Below, in pieces: positions 16,049-26,303 of a stretch of 64,000 bases of DNA. The translations under genes and the position numbers were made by a program. Positions within the stretch are counted from its first letter, which is position 1; each line of letters starts with the position of its first letter. Below the pieces are notes generated by a model, which saw only the letters and a program-made list of their open reading frames with translations, made no database searches and was not told the origin of the DNA. The stretch lies in contig CAVZFC010000019.1 of NCBI GenBank assembly GCA_963774445.1, forward strand, positions 930,001 through 994,000, read 5' to 3'. This stretch comes from CAVUQH01 sp963774445. Its GTDB lineage: Bacteria > Myxococcota_A > Polyangia > Haliangiales > Haliangiaceae.

Positions 16049-16971
16049 TGGACAACCGGTGGAAACAATCCCGCGTCGGCGTGCTCATGGGCGGCCTCTC
16101 GGCCGAGCGCGAGGTCTCCCTCGACACCGGCGCCGGCGTGCACGCGGCCCTCGTCGACCGCGGCTACGACGCCGTCGCCATTGACTGGCGCGACGGCGAC
16201 TCGCTGCCCGAGCTGCTCGCCGACGCCGGCGTCGCCGTCATCTGGAACGCCCTGCACGGCACCTACGGCGAGGACGGCGGCGTCCAGGGCCTGTGCCAGT
16301 GCATGCACCTGGCCTGCACCGGCTCGGGCGTCCTGGCCAGCGCGCTGGCGATGGACAAGGTGATGTCCAAGCGGATCTTCGACTCCAGCGGCGTGCCCAC
16401 CCCGCCCTGGGCCCTTGTCGATCCCGACGCTGCCTCCCTGCCGCCCGGCTTCGCCCCACCCCTCGTCATCAAACCGGCCTGCGAAGGCTCGTCCGTCGGC
16501 GTCACCATCGTTCACGACGCCGCCGAGATCCCCGACGCCCTGGCGCTGGCCCGCCGCTACCACGGCCCGACCATCGTCGAGGCGTTCATCGCCGGCGACG
16601 AGATCCAGACCGCCATCTTCGAGGGCGCCGTGCTCGGCTCGGTCGAGATCGTCCCCGCCGTCGAGTTCTACGACTACGACGCCAAGTACAAGCGCGACGA
16701 CACCCAGTACCTTTTGCCCCCGCGCACCGCCGCCGAGCCCCTGGCCGCCGTCGAGGCCGCCGCCCTGCACGCCCACAACGCCCTCGCCTGCGGCACCTAC
16801 AGCCGCGTCGACCTCCGCCTGTCCGCCGACGGCACCCCCTACGTCCTCGAGGTCAACACCCTGCCGGGCATGACCAGCCACAGCCTCCTGCCCAAGATCG
16901 CCGCCCACCGCGGCATCGACTACGCCACCCTCTGCGAGCGCATCTTGATGGGGACGCTCGTAAGTTTCTGA
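16048..16971 (+). CDS. ddl: D-alanine:D-alanine ligase
   Basis: This ATP-grasp enzyme joins two D-alanines for use by MurF. It is 307 residues from ATG 16048, overlapping the murB stop by one base. Motifs: VGVLMGGLSAEREVSL at the start, ALHGTYGEDGGVQG, CTGSGVLASALAMDK, the flexible-loop EGSSVGV, and the metal-binding EVNTLPGMTSHSLLP near the end. It is the last gene of the first dcw block; the next dcw gene, ftsQ, is 25 kb away. No clear terminator follows. Confidence 0.96.
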   Translation: MDNRWKQSRVGVLMGGLSAEREVSLDTGAGVHAALVDRGYDAVAIDWRDGDSLPELLADAGVAVIWNALHGTYGEDGGVQGLCQCMHLACTGSGVLASALAMDKVMSKRIFDSSGVPTPPWALVDPDAASLPPGFAPPLVIKPACEGSSVGVTIVHDAAEIPDALALARRYHGPTIVEAFIAGDEIQTAIFEGAVLGSVEIVPAVEFYDYDAKYKRDDTQYLLPPRTAAEPLAAVEAAALHAHNALACGTYSRVDLRLSADGTPYVLEVNTLPGMTSHSLLPKIAAHRGIDYATLCERILMGTLVSF

Positions 16972-17377
16972 GAAACGGCCTCGGTCATCCCGCGCCCATG
17001 CGCGAAACCGCTTCCCGCGCCTACAGCGGACAGGGACCGCCGGTCGGCCCGCAGCAGATCGACCCGCACAGGTTCGGCCCGCCCGGGCCCGCCGTCGCGC
17101 AGCTGTCGCCGGGCGCGCACGCCGCGCGGGTGCCGCAGAAGCAGGTGCCCTCGAAGCACTGCAATCCACGCGCGCATGCCTCGAGTATAGCGAGTCCGCG
17201 TCAGGGTTCGTGCCATCTCCGCCGGGGTGGCTGCCACGCTAGCCACCCACTGAGGTGCGCGCGGCTCGATCTGCCGTGGGCGATCGTACCGAACGCAAAT
17301 GTTGGTAAGCGCGGGCACTCCGATAACGCCGCCGCGGCCGAACCGAGGTTGGCACCCGCCGTGCTTTGTAGGGAGAC
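16972..17377. other. Intergenic gap after ddl
   Basis: About 400 bases between ddl and the reductase gene hold no convincing full-length gene. The only notable content is a cysteine-rich minus-strand reading frame without a normal start, listed separately. Part of this gap must hold the promoter of the 17378 gene, but I see no clear -35/-10 pair. Confidence 0.6.
17021..17200 (-). pseudogene. Cysteine-rich open frame without a start codon, possible gene fragment
   Basis: On the minus strand, 59 codons run from just after a stop at 17201-17203 to a TAG at 17021-17023. They encode ten cysteines in patterns such as QCFEGTCFCG, CAPGDSC and CGSICCGP. Such spacing resembles the cysteine-rich tails of secreted or lipoprotein-type proteins common in myxobacteria. 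There is no ATG or GTG in frame (a TTG exists inside) and no signal peptide. A one-base frame change would join it to an upstream ATG at about 17178. It could be a remnant, a frameshifted short gene, or chance in GC-rich DNA. Function cannot be assigned. Confidence 0.3.
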
Positions 17378-18544
17378 ATGCTCCGTCCCCCGGATGCCAC
17401 TCACCTCATCACCGGCGCCACCGGCTTCGTCGGAGCCGCGCTCACCCTCGAGCTTCTGCGCGCGCACCCGCGCGACCGCGCCCTGTGCCTGGTGCGCGGC
17501 CGCAATCCGCTGCACGCGCGCCGTCGCCTGGTCCAGGCGGTCACCGAGGCGGCCGACGCCTACGGCGTGCCCCGCGCCGAGCTCCACTCCATCGTCCCCC
17601 GCCTCACCGCGCTGCGCGGCGACATCACCGCGCGCAACCTCGGTCTGCCCGACACCGATCGCGAGACCCTCCTGGACGCCGGTCCGCTCAAGGTCTGGCA
17701 CAGCGCCGCCTCGCTCAAGGACACCGAGGAGGCCCTGCGCGAGATCCTCCTGCACAACGTCACCGGCACCGAGAACCTGCTCGAGACGCTCTTGCCGCGC
17801 GACGTCCGCGTGTTCAACCACATCTCCACCGCTTACGTCTCGGGCCGCACCAGCGGCGTCATCGCCGAGTCGCTGCAGCGCCCGCGCGGCTTCAGCAACC
17901 GCTACGAGCAGTCCAAGCATTACGGCGAGATGATGGTCGCCGACCACTGCGCCGCCGCCGGCGTGCCGTTCCGCATCCTGCGTCCGGGCATCGTCATCGG
18001 CCACTCAGGAACCGGCCGGGCGACCGGGTACACCGGCTTCCTCGGCTGGGTGCTCAAGCTCGCCGCCCTCGACGAGCTCAGCGGCGGCGCCCTGCACCAG
18101 CGCCCGCTGCGCTACCTGGCTAGCCCCGACGTCCACATCAACGTCATCCCGGTCGACTCGATAGTCGAAGACTGCGTCGGCATCGACGCCGCCGGCGCCG
18201 AGATCCACAACCGCGTCTTCCACCTGACCAACACCGCCCCCCCCACGGTGGGCTGGATGACCGGCGTGATCACAGATACCCTGGGATTGCCGCCCGTCGA
18301 GTTCGTCACCGAGGAGTCCGACCTCGATCCCGTGTCCCAGCGCTTTCACAAGTGGACCCGCTTCGAGCGCCCCTACGTCTCGATCGAGAAGGAGTTCTCG
18401 CGGGCCGAGTCCGACCGCCTCTATCCCTGCGCGCGCCACGGCCTGTGCCCGCTCGACGCCGACTTGATGAACAGAATGGTTCGCCTGGCCGTCGAAGACT
18501 ATCGCCGCAAACAGGCGATGCAAAAGAGCCGAGGCGCCGCATGA
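17378..18544 (+). CDS. Thioester/fatty-acyl reductase-like protein (extended SDR, NAD_binding_4 type)
   Basis: A 388-residue NAD(P)-dependent extended short-chain reductase of the male-sterility/thioester-reductase type. These reduce acyl-CoA or carrier-bound acyl thioesters to aldehydes or alcohols. Residues about 10-17 show the dinucleotide loop TGATGFVG. The catalytic SxxY-K set is seen as HISTAYV and YEQSKHYGE, and RPGIVIGHS follows. No carrier-protein or adenylation domain is attached, so it acts as a stand-alone reductase on a substrate made elsewhere. The stop overlaps the next ATG (ATGA at 18541), so it is translationally coupled to a LolA-like protein, and a barrel protein follows. 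A role in making or tailoring an exported lipid is inference from context. Confidence 0.85.
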   Translation: MLRPPDATHLITGATGFVGAALTLELLRAHPRDRALCLVRGRNPLHARRRLVQAVTEAADAYGVPRAELHSIVPRLTALRGDITARNLGLPDTDRETLLDAGPLKVWHSAASLKDTEEALREILLHNVTGTENLLETLLPRDVRVFNHISTAYVSGRTSGVIAESLQRPRGFSNRYEQSKHYGEMMVADHCAAAGVPFRILRPGIVIGHSGTGRATGYTGFLGWVLKLAALDELSGGALHQRPLRYLASPDVHINVIPVDSIVEDCVGIDAAGAEIHNRVFHLTNTAPPTVGWMTGVITDTLGLPPVEFVTEESDLDPVSQRFHKWTRFERPYVSIEKEFSRAESDRLYPCARHGLCPLDADLMNRMVRLAVEDYRRKQAMQKSRGAA

Positions 18545-19353
18545 CACGCACCTGGGAGCACATCTCGTCGATCCGCCGGCGCGCCCGCGTGGCCGCGGTG
18601 GCCGTCGGCCTGGTCCTGCTGACCACGGGCAGCCACGCCGACGCCAAGGAGATGAGCGCCGATCAGATCGTCGACCGGATGATCGACGGCGACCCGCTCG
18701 GCTACGGTGGCGCCGAGGCCCAGCTGGTGATGGCTCTCGTCAACAACCGCGGCCAGACGCGCAAGCGCAAGGTGGTGATGTTCAGCCGCCGCGACGGCAA
18801 GACCCGCCGCCTGTTTCTCCGCTTCCTGTCGCCGGCCGATGTCGCCGGCACCTCGTTCCTGGGCATCGACGACGACGGCGACCGCACCCAGCACCTGTAC
18901 ATGCCGTCGCTCGGCCGCACCCGGCGCATCTCGTCGCGCCAGCGCAACGCCAGCTTCGTCGGAACCGACTACAGCTACGCCGACCTCGACAACCGCGACA
19001 TCGACGACGCCACCAAGAAGCGCCTGGGCGACGAGAAGGTCGGCGGCAAGGATTGCTACGTCATCGCCGCTGCTCCCAAGAACGCCGAGAGCAAATACGG
19101 GCGCGTCGATCTGTGGATCAGCAAGAAGACCTTCCTGCCCCTGCGCATCCGCTTCTACGGCAAGAACGGCGGGGAGATCAAACGGCTCACCGTGCAAGAG
19201 GTCAAGCGCGTCGGCAAACGGTGGGTCATCAGCGAGTCGAAGATGGTCGACCTCAAGCGCGAGCACACGACCATCTTCAAGTTGGTCGACATCACGTTGA
19301 AGGACGACATCTCGCTCGATCAGTTCACCGTGCGCGCGCTGGAGCGCGGCTAG
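18541..19353 (+). CDS. LolA-like periplasmic outer-membrane lipoprotein-sorting family protein
   Basis: A 270-residue secreted protein of the COG2834 type. An N-terminal signal peptide is seen (RRRARVAAVAVGLVLLTTG, then SHADA). The mature part has the family pattern of a half-open beta barrel: VVMFSRRDGKTRRLFLRFLSP, GTSFLGIDDDGD, LYMPSLGRTRRI, and a C-terminal VQEVKRVGKRWVISE segment. Relatives are frequently encoded next to MMPL/RND exporters and outer-membrane barrels and are thought to carry lipid across the periplasm. Here the next gene is a barrel and an MMPL exporter lies 7 kb downstream on the other strand. The start overlaps the preceding stop by four bases. The substrate is unknown. 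Confidence 0.85.
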   Translation: MTRTWEHISSIRRRARVAAVAVGLVLLTTGSHADAKEMSADQIVDRMIDGDPLGYGGAEAQLVMALVNNRGQTRKRKVVMFSRRDGKTRRLFLRFLSPADVAGTSFLGIDDDGDRTQHLYMPSLGRTRRISSRQRNASFVGTDYSYADLDNRDIDDATKKRLGDEKVGGKDCYVIAAAPKNAESKYGRVDLWISKKTFLPLRIRFYGKNGGEIKRLTVQEVKRVGKRWVISESKMVDLKREHTTIFKLVDITLKDDISLDQFTVRALERG

Positions 19354-19369
19354 GCGCCGCAACAGAGGC

Positions 19370-21275
19370 GTGCGCGCGCTGGTCCTCGTGCTGCTGGTGG
19401 CGGTGCTGTGCGCGGCGCCGTCGCCCGGTTCCGGCCAGCTGCCCGGCGCCCACGCGCAGACGTGGAAGCCGGAAACGCACAAGAAGAAGCGCCCCGTGCA
19501 GCGGCGCCGGCGGCGCAAGAAGAAACCGGCGGCCAAGAAGGAGCCGGCGGCCCAGAAGCCGGCGACCGAGAAGGAGCCGCCCGCTGCCGAGCCGCCCGAA
19601 GAGGTGATCGAAGCCGGCGACGATGCCACCAACGCCGAGCCGCCCGAAGAGGTGATCGAAGCTGGCGACGACGACAGCGGCGACACCGAGACCGAGCACA
19701 TCGGCGACGATGACGACGACAGCGGCGACACCGAGACCGAGCACATCGGCGACGATGACGACGACAGCGACAGCAAGACCGTGCGCATCGGCGACGACCT
19801 CGATGACGTCGGCGCCGACGTCGACTTCTCCGCGTCGGATTCTAACGACCAGCGCGGCCGGCAACGGCAAGGGCACCACCGAGCTAGAGACCCTGGCCAT
19901 GGCCTACATGCGCATGGGCATCGACACCGTGCAGGATTCGGTGCCGCTGGCGCCGACCGGCGTCAAGGCGATCGGCGAGGACGTGCTGAGCTTCCGCCTG
20001 CACGGTCGCGCCGAGGGGACCGGCCGCTTCGGCAAGCGGATCAAGATCAAGGTCGCCGGCCGCGCCGACGCCGACCTCGGCCTCGACGCCGACACCCACC
20101 GCGGCGTCGAGCGCTACGAGGCCGAAGTGTGGGACACCTACGCCGACCTCTACACCAGCTGGCTCGACCTCCGCTTCGGCAAGCAGATCATCGCCTGGGG
20201 CGTGGCCGACATGCTCAGCCCCAACGACGTGGTCAACGCCCGCGACCTGCGCCGCGGCTTCCTCGCGCGCCCGGACGAATTGCGCCTGCCGGTCCTGGCG
20301 CTGACGGCGAAAGCATATGACGGCCCGTTCTCGGTCGAGGCGCTGTACATTCCGGTCGCGCCGGTCAACCGCTTCGAGCTGCTCCGCGGAGACTACGCCC
20401 TGCTCGGCCCCAACGCCGCCACGCCGGTCGAGCGGCGCATCGGCGCGATCGTCTCCAGCCTGCTCGACGACCCGACCCTGGGTCCGCAGCTGCGGCCGTT
20501 CGTCAACATCGCCCAATCGCCCGACAACGGCGTCAACACCGGCGAGCTGGGCGGCAGCGTCGTCTTCAACTTCCGCCGCGTCAACCTGGCCGCCTACGGC
20601 ATGTGGATGCACGAGCGCAGCCCGCGCATCGAGCTGCACCCCGATCTGAAACAGGCGCTGGTCAACACCGCGCCGGACATGTACACCCCCGACGGCGTCG
20701 CCAACGCAATCGCCATGGTGCAGATGGCCGGCAACGTCCCCGTCGCCGTGGCGTACCCGCGCAAGCTCCACCTCGGCGGCGCCATCGCCGGCCGCCTCGA
20801 GCCGATCGGCGTCAAGGTCAACGTCGGCTACGACGTCGACGCCGTGGCCAACCTGGTGCCTCCTGGCGGCGGTCCGCTGCTGGCCCAGCCGCGCACCTCG
20901 CCGCAGCTCGGCGCCGCCCTGTCGATCGACTACGACCGCGGCAGCGCGCTGACCGCGGTGCTCGAAGCGGCCCACTACCGCTTTCTCGACATCCCCGACG
21001 GGCTCGACGTCTACCAGTACCAGCACGATCGCCTGACCCTGGTCGCAGGCCGCCTCGAGTGGACGCCGAAGAACGGCCCGGTCACGCTGCGCTTCCTCGG
21101 CATCGTCAACGTCGGCTCACCGTCCTACGCGCTGCGCCCCGCCATCCGCCTGTCGGGCCACGACAACCTGTCGGTCGAGATCGCTGCCGCCCTCTACGGC
21201 GGACCCGAGGGCAGCTACGGCGGCGTCGCCGACCGCAACGACGAGATCATCATCACCGCCCAGTACGGACTGTGA
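19370..21275 (+). CDS. Outer-membrane beta-barrel (DUF1302-like) with acidic repeat linker; apparent +1 frameshift
   Basis: After correction this is a roughly 634-residue outer-membrane protein. GTG 19370 has an AGAGG ribosome-binding site directly upstream. Residues 1-30 are a signal peptide, followed by a Lys/Arg/Pro-rich stretch, then acidic repeats (EPPEEVIEAGDD twice, DDSGDTETEHIGDD twice). The barrel part begins at LETLAMAYMRMG and includes WLDLRFGKQIIAWGVADMLSPNDVVNARDL, the hallmark of DUF1302/alginate-export-like barrels, ending in IIITAQYGL with an aromatic near the C-terminus. The N-terminal frame passes into the barrel frame at about 19830-19850, where one extra base is implied. 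It is the third gene of the reductase, LolA-like, barrel set. Family assignment is from remembered patterns and is moderately sure. Confidence 0.75.
19586..19770 (+). repeat. In-frame acidic tandem repeats in the barrel protein linker
   Basis: Two copies of a 48-base unit start at 19586 and 19634 (encoding AEPPEEVIEAGDD). They are followed by a 45-base unit at 19667 and 19712 with a partial third at 19757 (encoding DDDSGDTETEHIGDD). Unit lengths are multiples of three, so copy number could vary without breaking the frame. The encoded linker is strongly acidic and might bind calcium or act as a spacer in the periplasm; that is inference. Confidence 0.8.
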
Positions 21276-21406
21276 GGCGTGCGTCGCATCGGGTGAGGGG
21301 TGCTTCCCCCACGCCCGTACCGCGCTACAGGCAACCGATCTTCCCCTCGTTCCGATAACAGTGTTGACGGCGGGCGCATGGCTCGCCGAAAACGCTCCCG
21401 GAGTCG

Positions 21407-24400
21407 ATGACGATGAGCAGTCTGTGGAACAAGAGGACGGCGCCGCTCGCGGTGCTGGTGATGGCGCTGGTGGCCGCGCACGGATCGGCGCGGGCGGGGG
21501 GCAAGTCGCTGGCCGACCTGCCAGCCTTCAGTGCCGACGCGGCGGCCCTGCGCGCGGCGGCTGCCGCAGCCCCCAAGGCCGGCGGCAGCGGCGTGGTGGT
21601 GTTGCTCGATGAGGTCCGCTTTCGCGTCGTCGAGCACGATGCCGTGGAGCTGACGTATCACCGCATCTTCACCGTCGCCAGCGCCGACGGGGCCAAGGAA
21701 TGGAAGACGCTGTCGGTCCCGTGGCAGCCCTGGCGCGAGAGTCAGCCGGTGGTTCGCGCGCGCGTGCTCGGCGATAGCGGTCGCTTCGTCGACCTCGACG
21801 CCGCGGGAATCTCCGTCTCGGCCGCGGGAGCCCCGCATCAGGACAGCGGCCTGCGAACCGTCGAGGCCACGCTCCCGGGTTTGTCGCCCGGGTCGATTGT
21901 CGAGCAAGAGGTGCACTACACGGATCAGCCGCGGCTCGGCCCCGGAACGGGTGCCGCCGACGGCTACAGCTTTGGCATGAGCGACGCGCCGGTGGCGAAC
22001 GAACGGATGATCCTGGACGCGCCGCGCGCGGCGCGGCTGCAGATCTTCGCGCACGCCACCGCGGCGCTCACCCACCGCGTGACCCGCGCCGGTGGCCGGG
22101 TGGTGCATGTCTACACCCGTGGCGCCGTCGGACCCGAGCCGGCGCCGGAGGATTCCAGCCCACCCGACGCCTCCACGCGCCCCTATGTCACCTTCGCCAC
22201 GGCCCGCTCCTGGGCCGCGGTGGCGAAGGCTGGCGCGCGATCCATAGATCGGCAGCTCGCCGCCAGCAATCTGGCCGGCAGCGAAATCCCCGTGCCACAC
22301 GGGGCCAATCGCGGCGAGACCATCGCGCGGGCGCTCACCACAGTTCGCCAGCATGTCGCGGTGTCGTCGCTCTATTGGGACCAGAGTGAGCCGACCCCGT
22401 GGAGCCCGGTTGAACACCTGGCACGAGGGCCGCGGCAACAGTCTCGATCGGGCCGCGTTGCTGGTCGCCCTGCTGCGAGCGGCGAAGGTTCCCGCCCGCG
22501 TGGCGTTGGTCTCGGACAAACCGGGGCGGGACGTCTCGGCCAAGGTGCCCGGCCCGTTCTTCGACCACGTGTTGGTGGTGGTTCCCGGCCGGCGGCCGGT
22601 GTGGATCGATCCGCGCAGCGACGTGGCCCGGGCCGGCGAGCTGCCGAGCTATGCGCAAGGCCGGCGTGCGCTGATCCTCGACCGCAAGAGCCGCGGGCTG
22701 GTCACCACGCCGACCACGTCAGCAGCCGACAACGTGATCATCGAGCACCGCGAGATCTTTCTCGCCGGGCACGGGCCCGCGCGCGTGGTCGAGACCACGA
22801 CCTTGACCGGCCTGCAAGAGCGCATCTACCGCAAACAGTACGGCGCCAGCAAGACCGACGAGATCCGCAAGACCCTCGATGACTACGCCGGCCGCATCTA
22901 CGGTGGTCATCTCGACCGATACACGACCAGCGCGCCGGACGATCTGACGACGTCGTTCACCCTGCATCTCGAGGTGTCGGATGCCGGCTTCTATTCGGTC
23001 TCGGATGACACGGCCTGGTTCTTCCTGCGCAGCGGCTCGGCGTTCGACGAGCTGCCGGAGTTGCTCGCAAACAAGGACCACGCCCCCGCGGCCACCGCAC
23101 GGCGCAACGACCTCCTCGTCGATGCACCCAACCGCCACGAGATCGTCTACGACCTGCACCTGCCCGCCGGCTACGTCGCCGACCAGCTCCCGGCGAGCGA
23201 CGAGCTGCACCTGGGCGTCGTCACCCTGCACCGCGAGGTCGCGTCGACCGCGGACCGGGTGACGGTTCGCTACCGGATGGAGCTGCCGAAGGCTCGGCTG
23301 ACGGCAGACGAGGTGCGCGAGACGCACAAGGCGGTGCGCGCCTTCCTCGAGGGGCAGGCCTGGTCGATCCGGGTGCGTCCCCTGGTAGAACGCGAGCTGG
23401 AGGCCGCGCACGTCGCCCGTGCCGTGCGCGAGCTGCGCGCACTGATCGATCGCGAGCCCGACCGGGCCGAGCTGCATCTGCAGCTGTCGCAAGCGCTGCT
23501 GGAAATCGGCCTGCAACAGCCCGGCGTGGCCGAGGCGCGCGCGGCCGTCGCGCTGCGCCGCGACTCCAGCACGTTGCACCGGCTCGGCTGGGCGCTGGAC
23601 CACGATCGCTTCGGTCGCATGCACGGGCCCGGCTTCGACCGCGCCGGCGCTATACGCGCCTACCGCGCGTCGCTGAAGCTCGACCCCAGCCCGTCGCAGA
23701 CCATGGTCAATCTGGCGATCACGCTGGAGTACGACTGCAACGGCACGCGGTACCAGGGGGACCTCGGCGAGTCGATCGCGCTGTTCCGCCGCTACCTCGC
23801 CGGCCACGGCGACGACGAGCAGCAGCGGCTGCGGCTGTTGTTCGCCCTCGCCCGTGCCGGTCGCTGGCACGAGGCACGCGAGCTGGGGGCCAGCATGCCA
23901 GCGTCCAAGGCCCGCGACGAGCTGCTGGTCGCCGCGGTCGCGGGAGACACCGGCCCCGACGCGGCGATCGCGCAGGCGAATGCGCTGTCCAAGGATCCCG
24001 CCGATCTGCTCAAACGTGCGGCCGACCAGGTTACCGCGGCGCGGGACTACGTCGCCGCGCGCACCTTGCTGCTGCGCGCGGCCCCGCTCGATGCCTCCAA
24101 GAAGGCGACGCTGCTGTACGAGGCCGCCGTGTTCTTTCGCGTGAAGAAGGATCAGCCCCTGGCGCCGTGGACGGATCCGCGCCGTCCGGTGCAGCAAGCG
24201 CTGAAGCTGCTGCTGGCACGTCCGGGCGATGAAGCGAGCCTCAAGCGGCTGTACGCGCCGATCGCCCGCGCCGTGCACCGGCGCCCGCCGCACGCCGCTC
24301 TCGCCACCGCGCTGCGCAAGAAGATGGACAAGGCCGTGTTTCGCGGTCGCGTCAGCGCCGAGTTGTTTCTCGGCAACTCAACGTTCCACGCGGACGAGAC

Positions 24401-25493
24401 CGCGTGGGGGGCTCGGGTGACGGTCGCCAGCCCGTTCCTTCCCAGTGGGTGGTCGCCCCTGCAGGCGTTCGTGGTGCGAGACGGCAAGCGCTGGCGGCTG
24501 CTGGACCTCACCGGCGGCCCCGAGACGTTGGCCGCCCAGGCGCTTCGCGTCGCCGCCAGCGGCGACACCGCCGGGCTGCACCAGTGGATGGAATGGGCCC
24601 AACCGATCGTCGTGGGTCTCAGCAACAAGGCGGTCTACGGCGGACCGATCCAGGGCGGGACCCTTGCCCAGGGGCCCCCTCCACCAACGCGAAGCCCCGC
24701 GGAGGAGGATCGTCTCGCCGCCGCGCTCGCCCTCGCTGGCACGCCGGAGTCCGGCCAGAGCGTGCCAATCCTCGAGCGCTGCGTGAGCGCGGACAACGGC
24801 GACATGCAGTGCTGGGACGCGCTGTTCGAGGCCGGCGCGGCTCTGGGCGACGCGGACCTCATGCGGCGCGCCGACGCTGCTCTGACCAAAGCGGGGGCCT
24901 CTTCGCGATTCTCGCCCGCGTTCCGGAGCTTCGAGCTGGCGCGGGCGACGGATCGATGGGCAGACCTGGAACGGCTGGCGCGTTCCAAGATGGCTGCCGA
25001 TCCGACGCAGCTGCCGTGGAAGCGCACCCTGGCGATCGCGCTCTCCGGCGCCGGGGACGCCGTCGGGGGCAACGCGCTGCTGCGCAAGGTCGCCGACGAA
25101 ACCGAGTCAGCGTACGACGAGAACGCATTCGCCTGGGATGCGCTCATCATCGGGGTTCACGACGATGACGTGCTCGCCGCCGCCCGATCCGCTGTGGCCA
25201 ACGGCCGCGGCAACGCCACCCTGAACACCCTGGCGGCGGTGCAGGCGGCCCGCGGCGAGCTGTCCGCGGCCCGCGCGACGCTGATTGAGGCTGTCGATGC
25301 AGACGACTCGAGCAGGCCCCGTCTCGCCGACTGGTTGGTCATGGGCCGTATTGCTCAGGAGCTGGACTACCCCGATCTTGCGCGCTCGATCTACGAGCGT
25401 CTGCCCGACGATCACGGCGCTGGCCAGGGCAGCTACGCGCTGGCGCAGCGGTGGCTGTCAGAGCTGGCGGCGGCGCCCGGCGCGGCGCCGTAG
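21407..25493 (+). CDS. DUF3857 / transglutaminase-like / helical-repeat secreted protein; apparent +1 frameshift
   Basis: A roughly 1361-residue exported protein. ATG 21407 (or 21413) starts a signal peptide (LAVLVMALVAAHGSARA). About residues 60-240 resemble DUF3857 (FRVVEHDAVELTYHRIFTV, then LPGLSPGSIVEQEV). The transglutaminase-like core follows (TWHEGRGN, LLVALLRAAKVPARVALV, FDHVLVVVP, WIDPRSD), then a second beta region and long Ala-rich helical repeats to the end. The frame changes at 22409-22415 in heptamer GTTGAAC, where one extra base is implied. The position where active family members have cysteine (GDC) reads GNS, so protease or transglutaminase activity is unlikely. Function unknown; it may be a surface or periplasmic scaffold. 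Confidence 0.75.
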
Positions 25494-25506
25494 TAGGCTC
25501 GGCCGC

Positions 25507-26295
25507 ATGGCCATGACGTTCGAAGGACAGGTCGCCTGGGTCACGGGTGCGAGCTCCGGCATCGGCCGGGCGGTGGCGCTGGAGCTGGCGCGGCAGGGCG
25601 CCGACGTGGCGGTGTCGGCGCGGCGTGAGGACAAGCTCGAGGAAGTGGCCGCCGAGATCGAGGCGCTGGGTCGGCGCGCGCTGGTGGTGCCGTGCGACGT
25701 CACCGAGGAGGCGACGCTGGTGGCCGCGGTGGCCCGGGTGGTCGCAGAGCTGGGGCGCCTGGACCTCTGCGTGGCCAATGCCGGCTGCGGCGTCGGTGGC
25801 GCGATCGCCGACCTGACCGCGGCCGAGTGGCGGCGGCAGCTCGACGTCAACGTCGTCGGCGTGGCGCTGACGGCCAAGCACGCGCTGCCCCATCTGGTCG
25901 ACAGCAGCGGCCGGCTGGCGCTGGTCGGCAGCGTCATGGCGATGATGGTGGCGCCGAAGAACGGCGCCTATTCGGCGTCGAAATACGCGGTGCGGGCGAT
26001 CGGCCAGACGTTGGCGATGGAGCTCCACGGCACCGGCGTCTCGTGCACGACAGTGCACCCCGGCTTCGTCAACACAGACATCGCGCGGGTCAACAACAGC
26101 GGCGTGCTGCACCCGGAGCGCGAGGACCGGCGCCCACAAAAGCTGATGTGGCCGGCCGACAAGGCGGCGCGCGCGATCGTCCGCGCCATTGCCCGGCGCA
26201 AGCGCGAGGTGGTCTTCACCGGCCACGGCAAGGTCGGCGCCTTCGTCGGCCGACACTGGCCCGGCCTGATCCAGCTCGCCGCCACGCGGCGTTAG
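25507..26295 (+). CDS. Short-chain dehydrogenase/reductase (classical SDR)
   Basis: A 262-residue NAD(P)-dependent oxidoreductase. The cofactor loop is TGASSGIG (residues about 14-21), NAG is present as VANAGCG, and the catalytic serine and YxxxK are seen as LVGSVMAMM and YSASKYAVR. HPGFVNTDI follows the active site, as in classical SDRs. The C-terminal part (RAIARRKREVVFTGHGK) is typical of SDRs related to DltE/YqjQ. I chose ATG 25507, 13 bases after the preceding stop. It is convergent with the MMPL exporter gene, and its neighbours suggest lipid or ketone reduction. The substrate cannot be named. Confidence 0.88.
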   Translation: MAMTFEGQVAWVTGASSGIGRAVALELARQGADVAVSARREDKLEEVAAEIEALGRRALVVPCDVTEEATLVAAVARVVAELGRLDLCVANAGCGVGGAIADLTAAEWRRQLDVNVVGVALTAKHALPHLVDSSGRLALVGSVMAMMVAPKNGAYSASKYAVRAIGQTLAMELHGTGVSCTTVHPGFVNTDIARVNNSGVLHPEREDRRPQKLMWPADKAARAIVRAIARRKREVVFTGHGKVGAFVGRHWPGLIQLAATRR

Positions 26296-26303
26296 TGTCG
26301 CGG

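Noticed and set aside
16920..17318. A 132-codon minus-strand frame starting at 17318 as a gene
   Set aside because: It has Arg-rich shadow composition and no signal peptide or motif. The cysteine-rich reading in another frame is the better, though weak, candidate.
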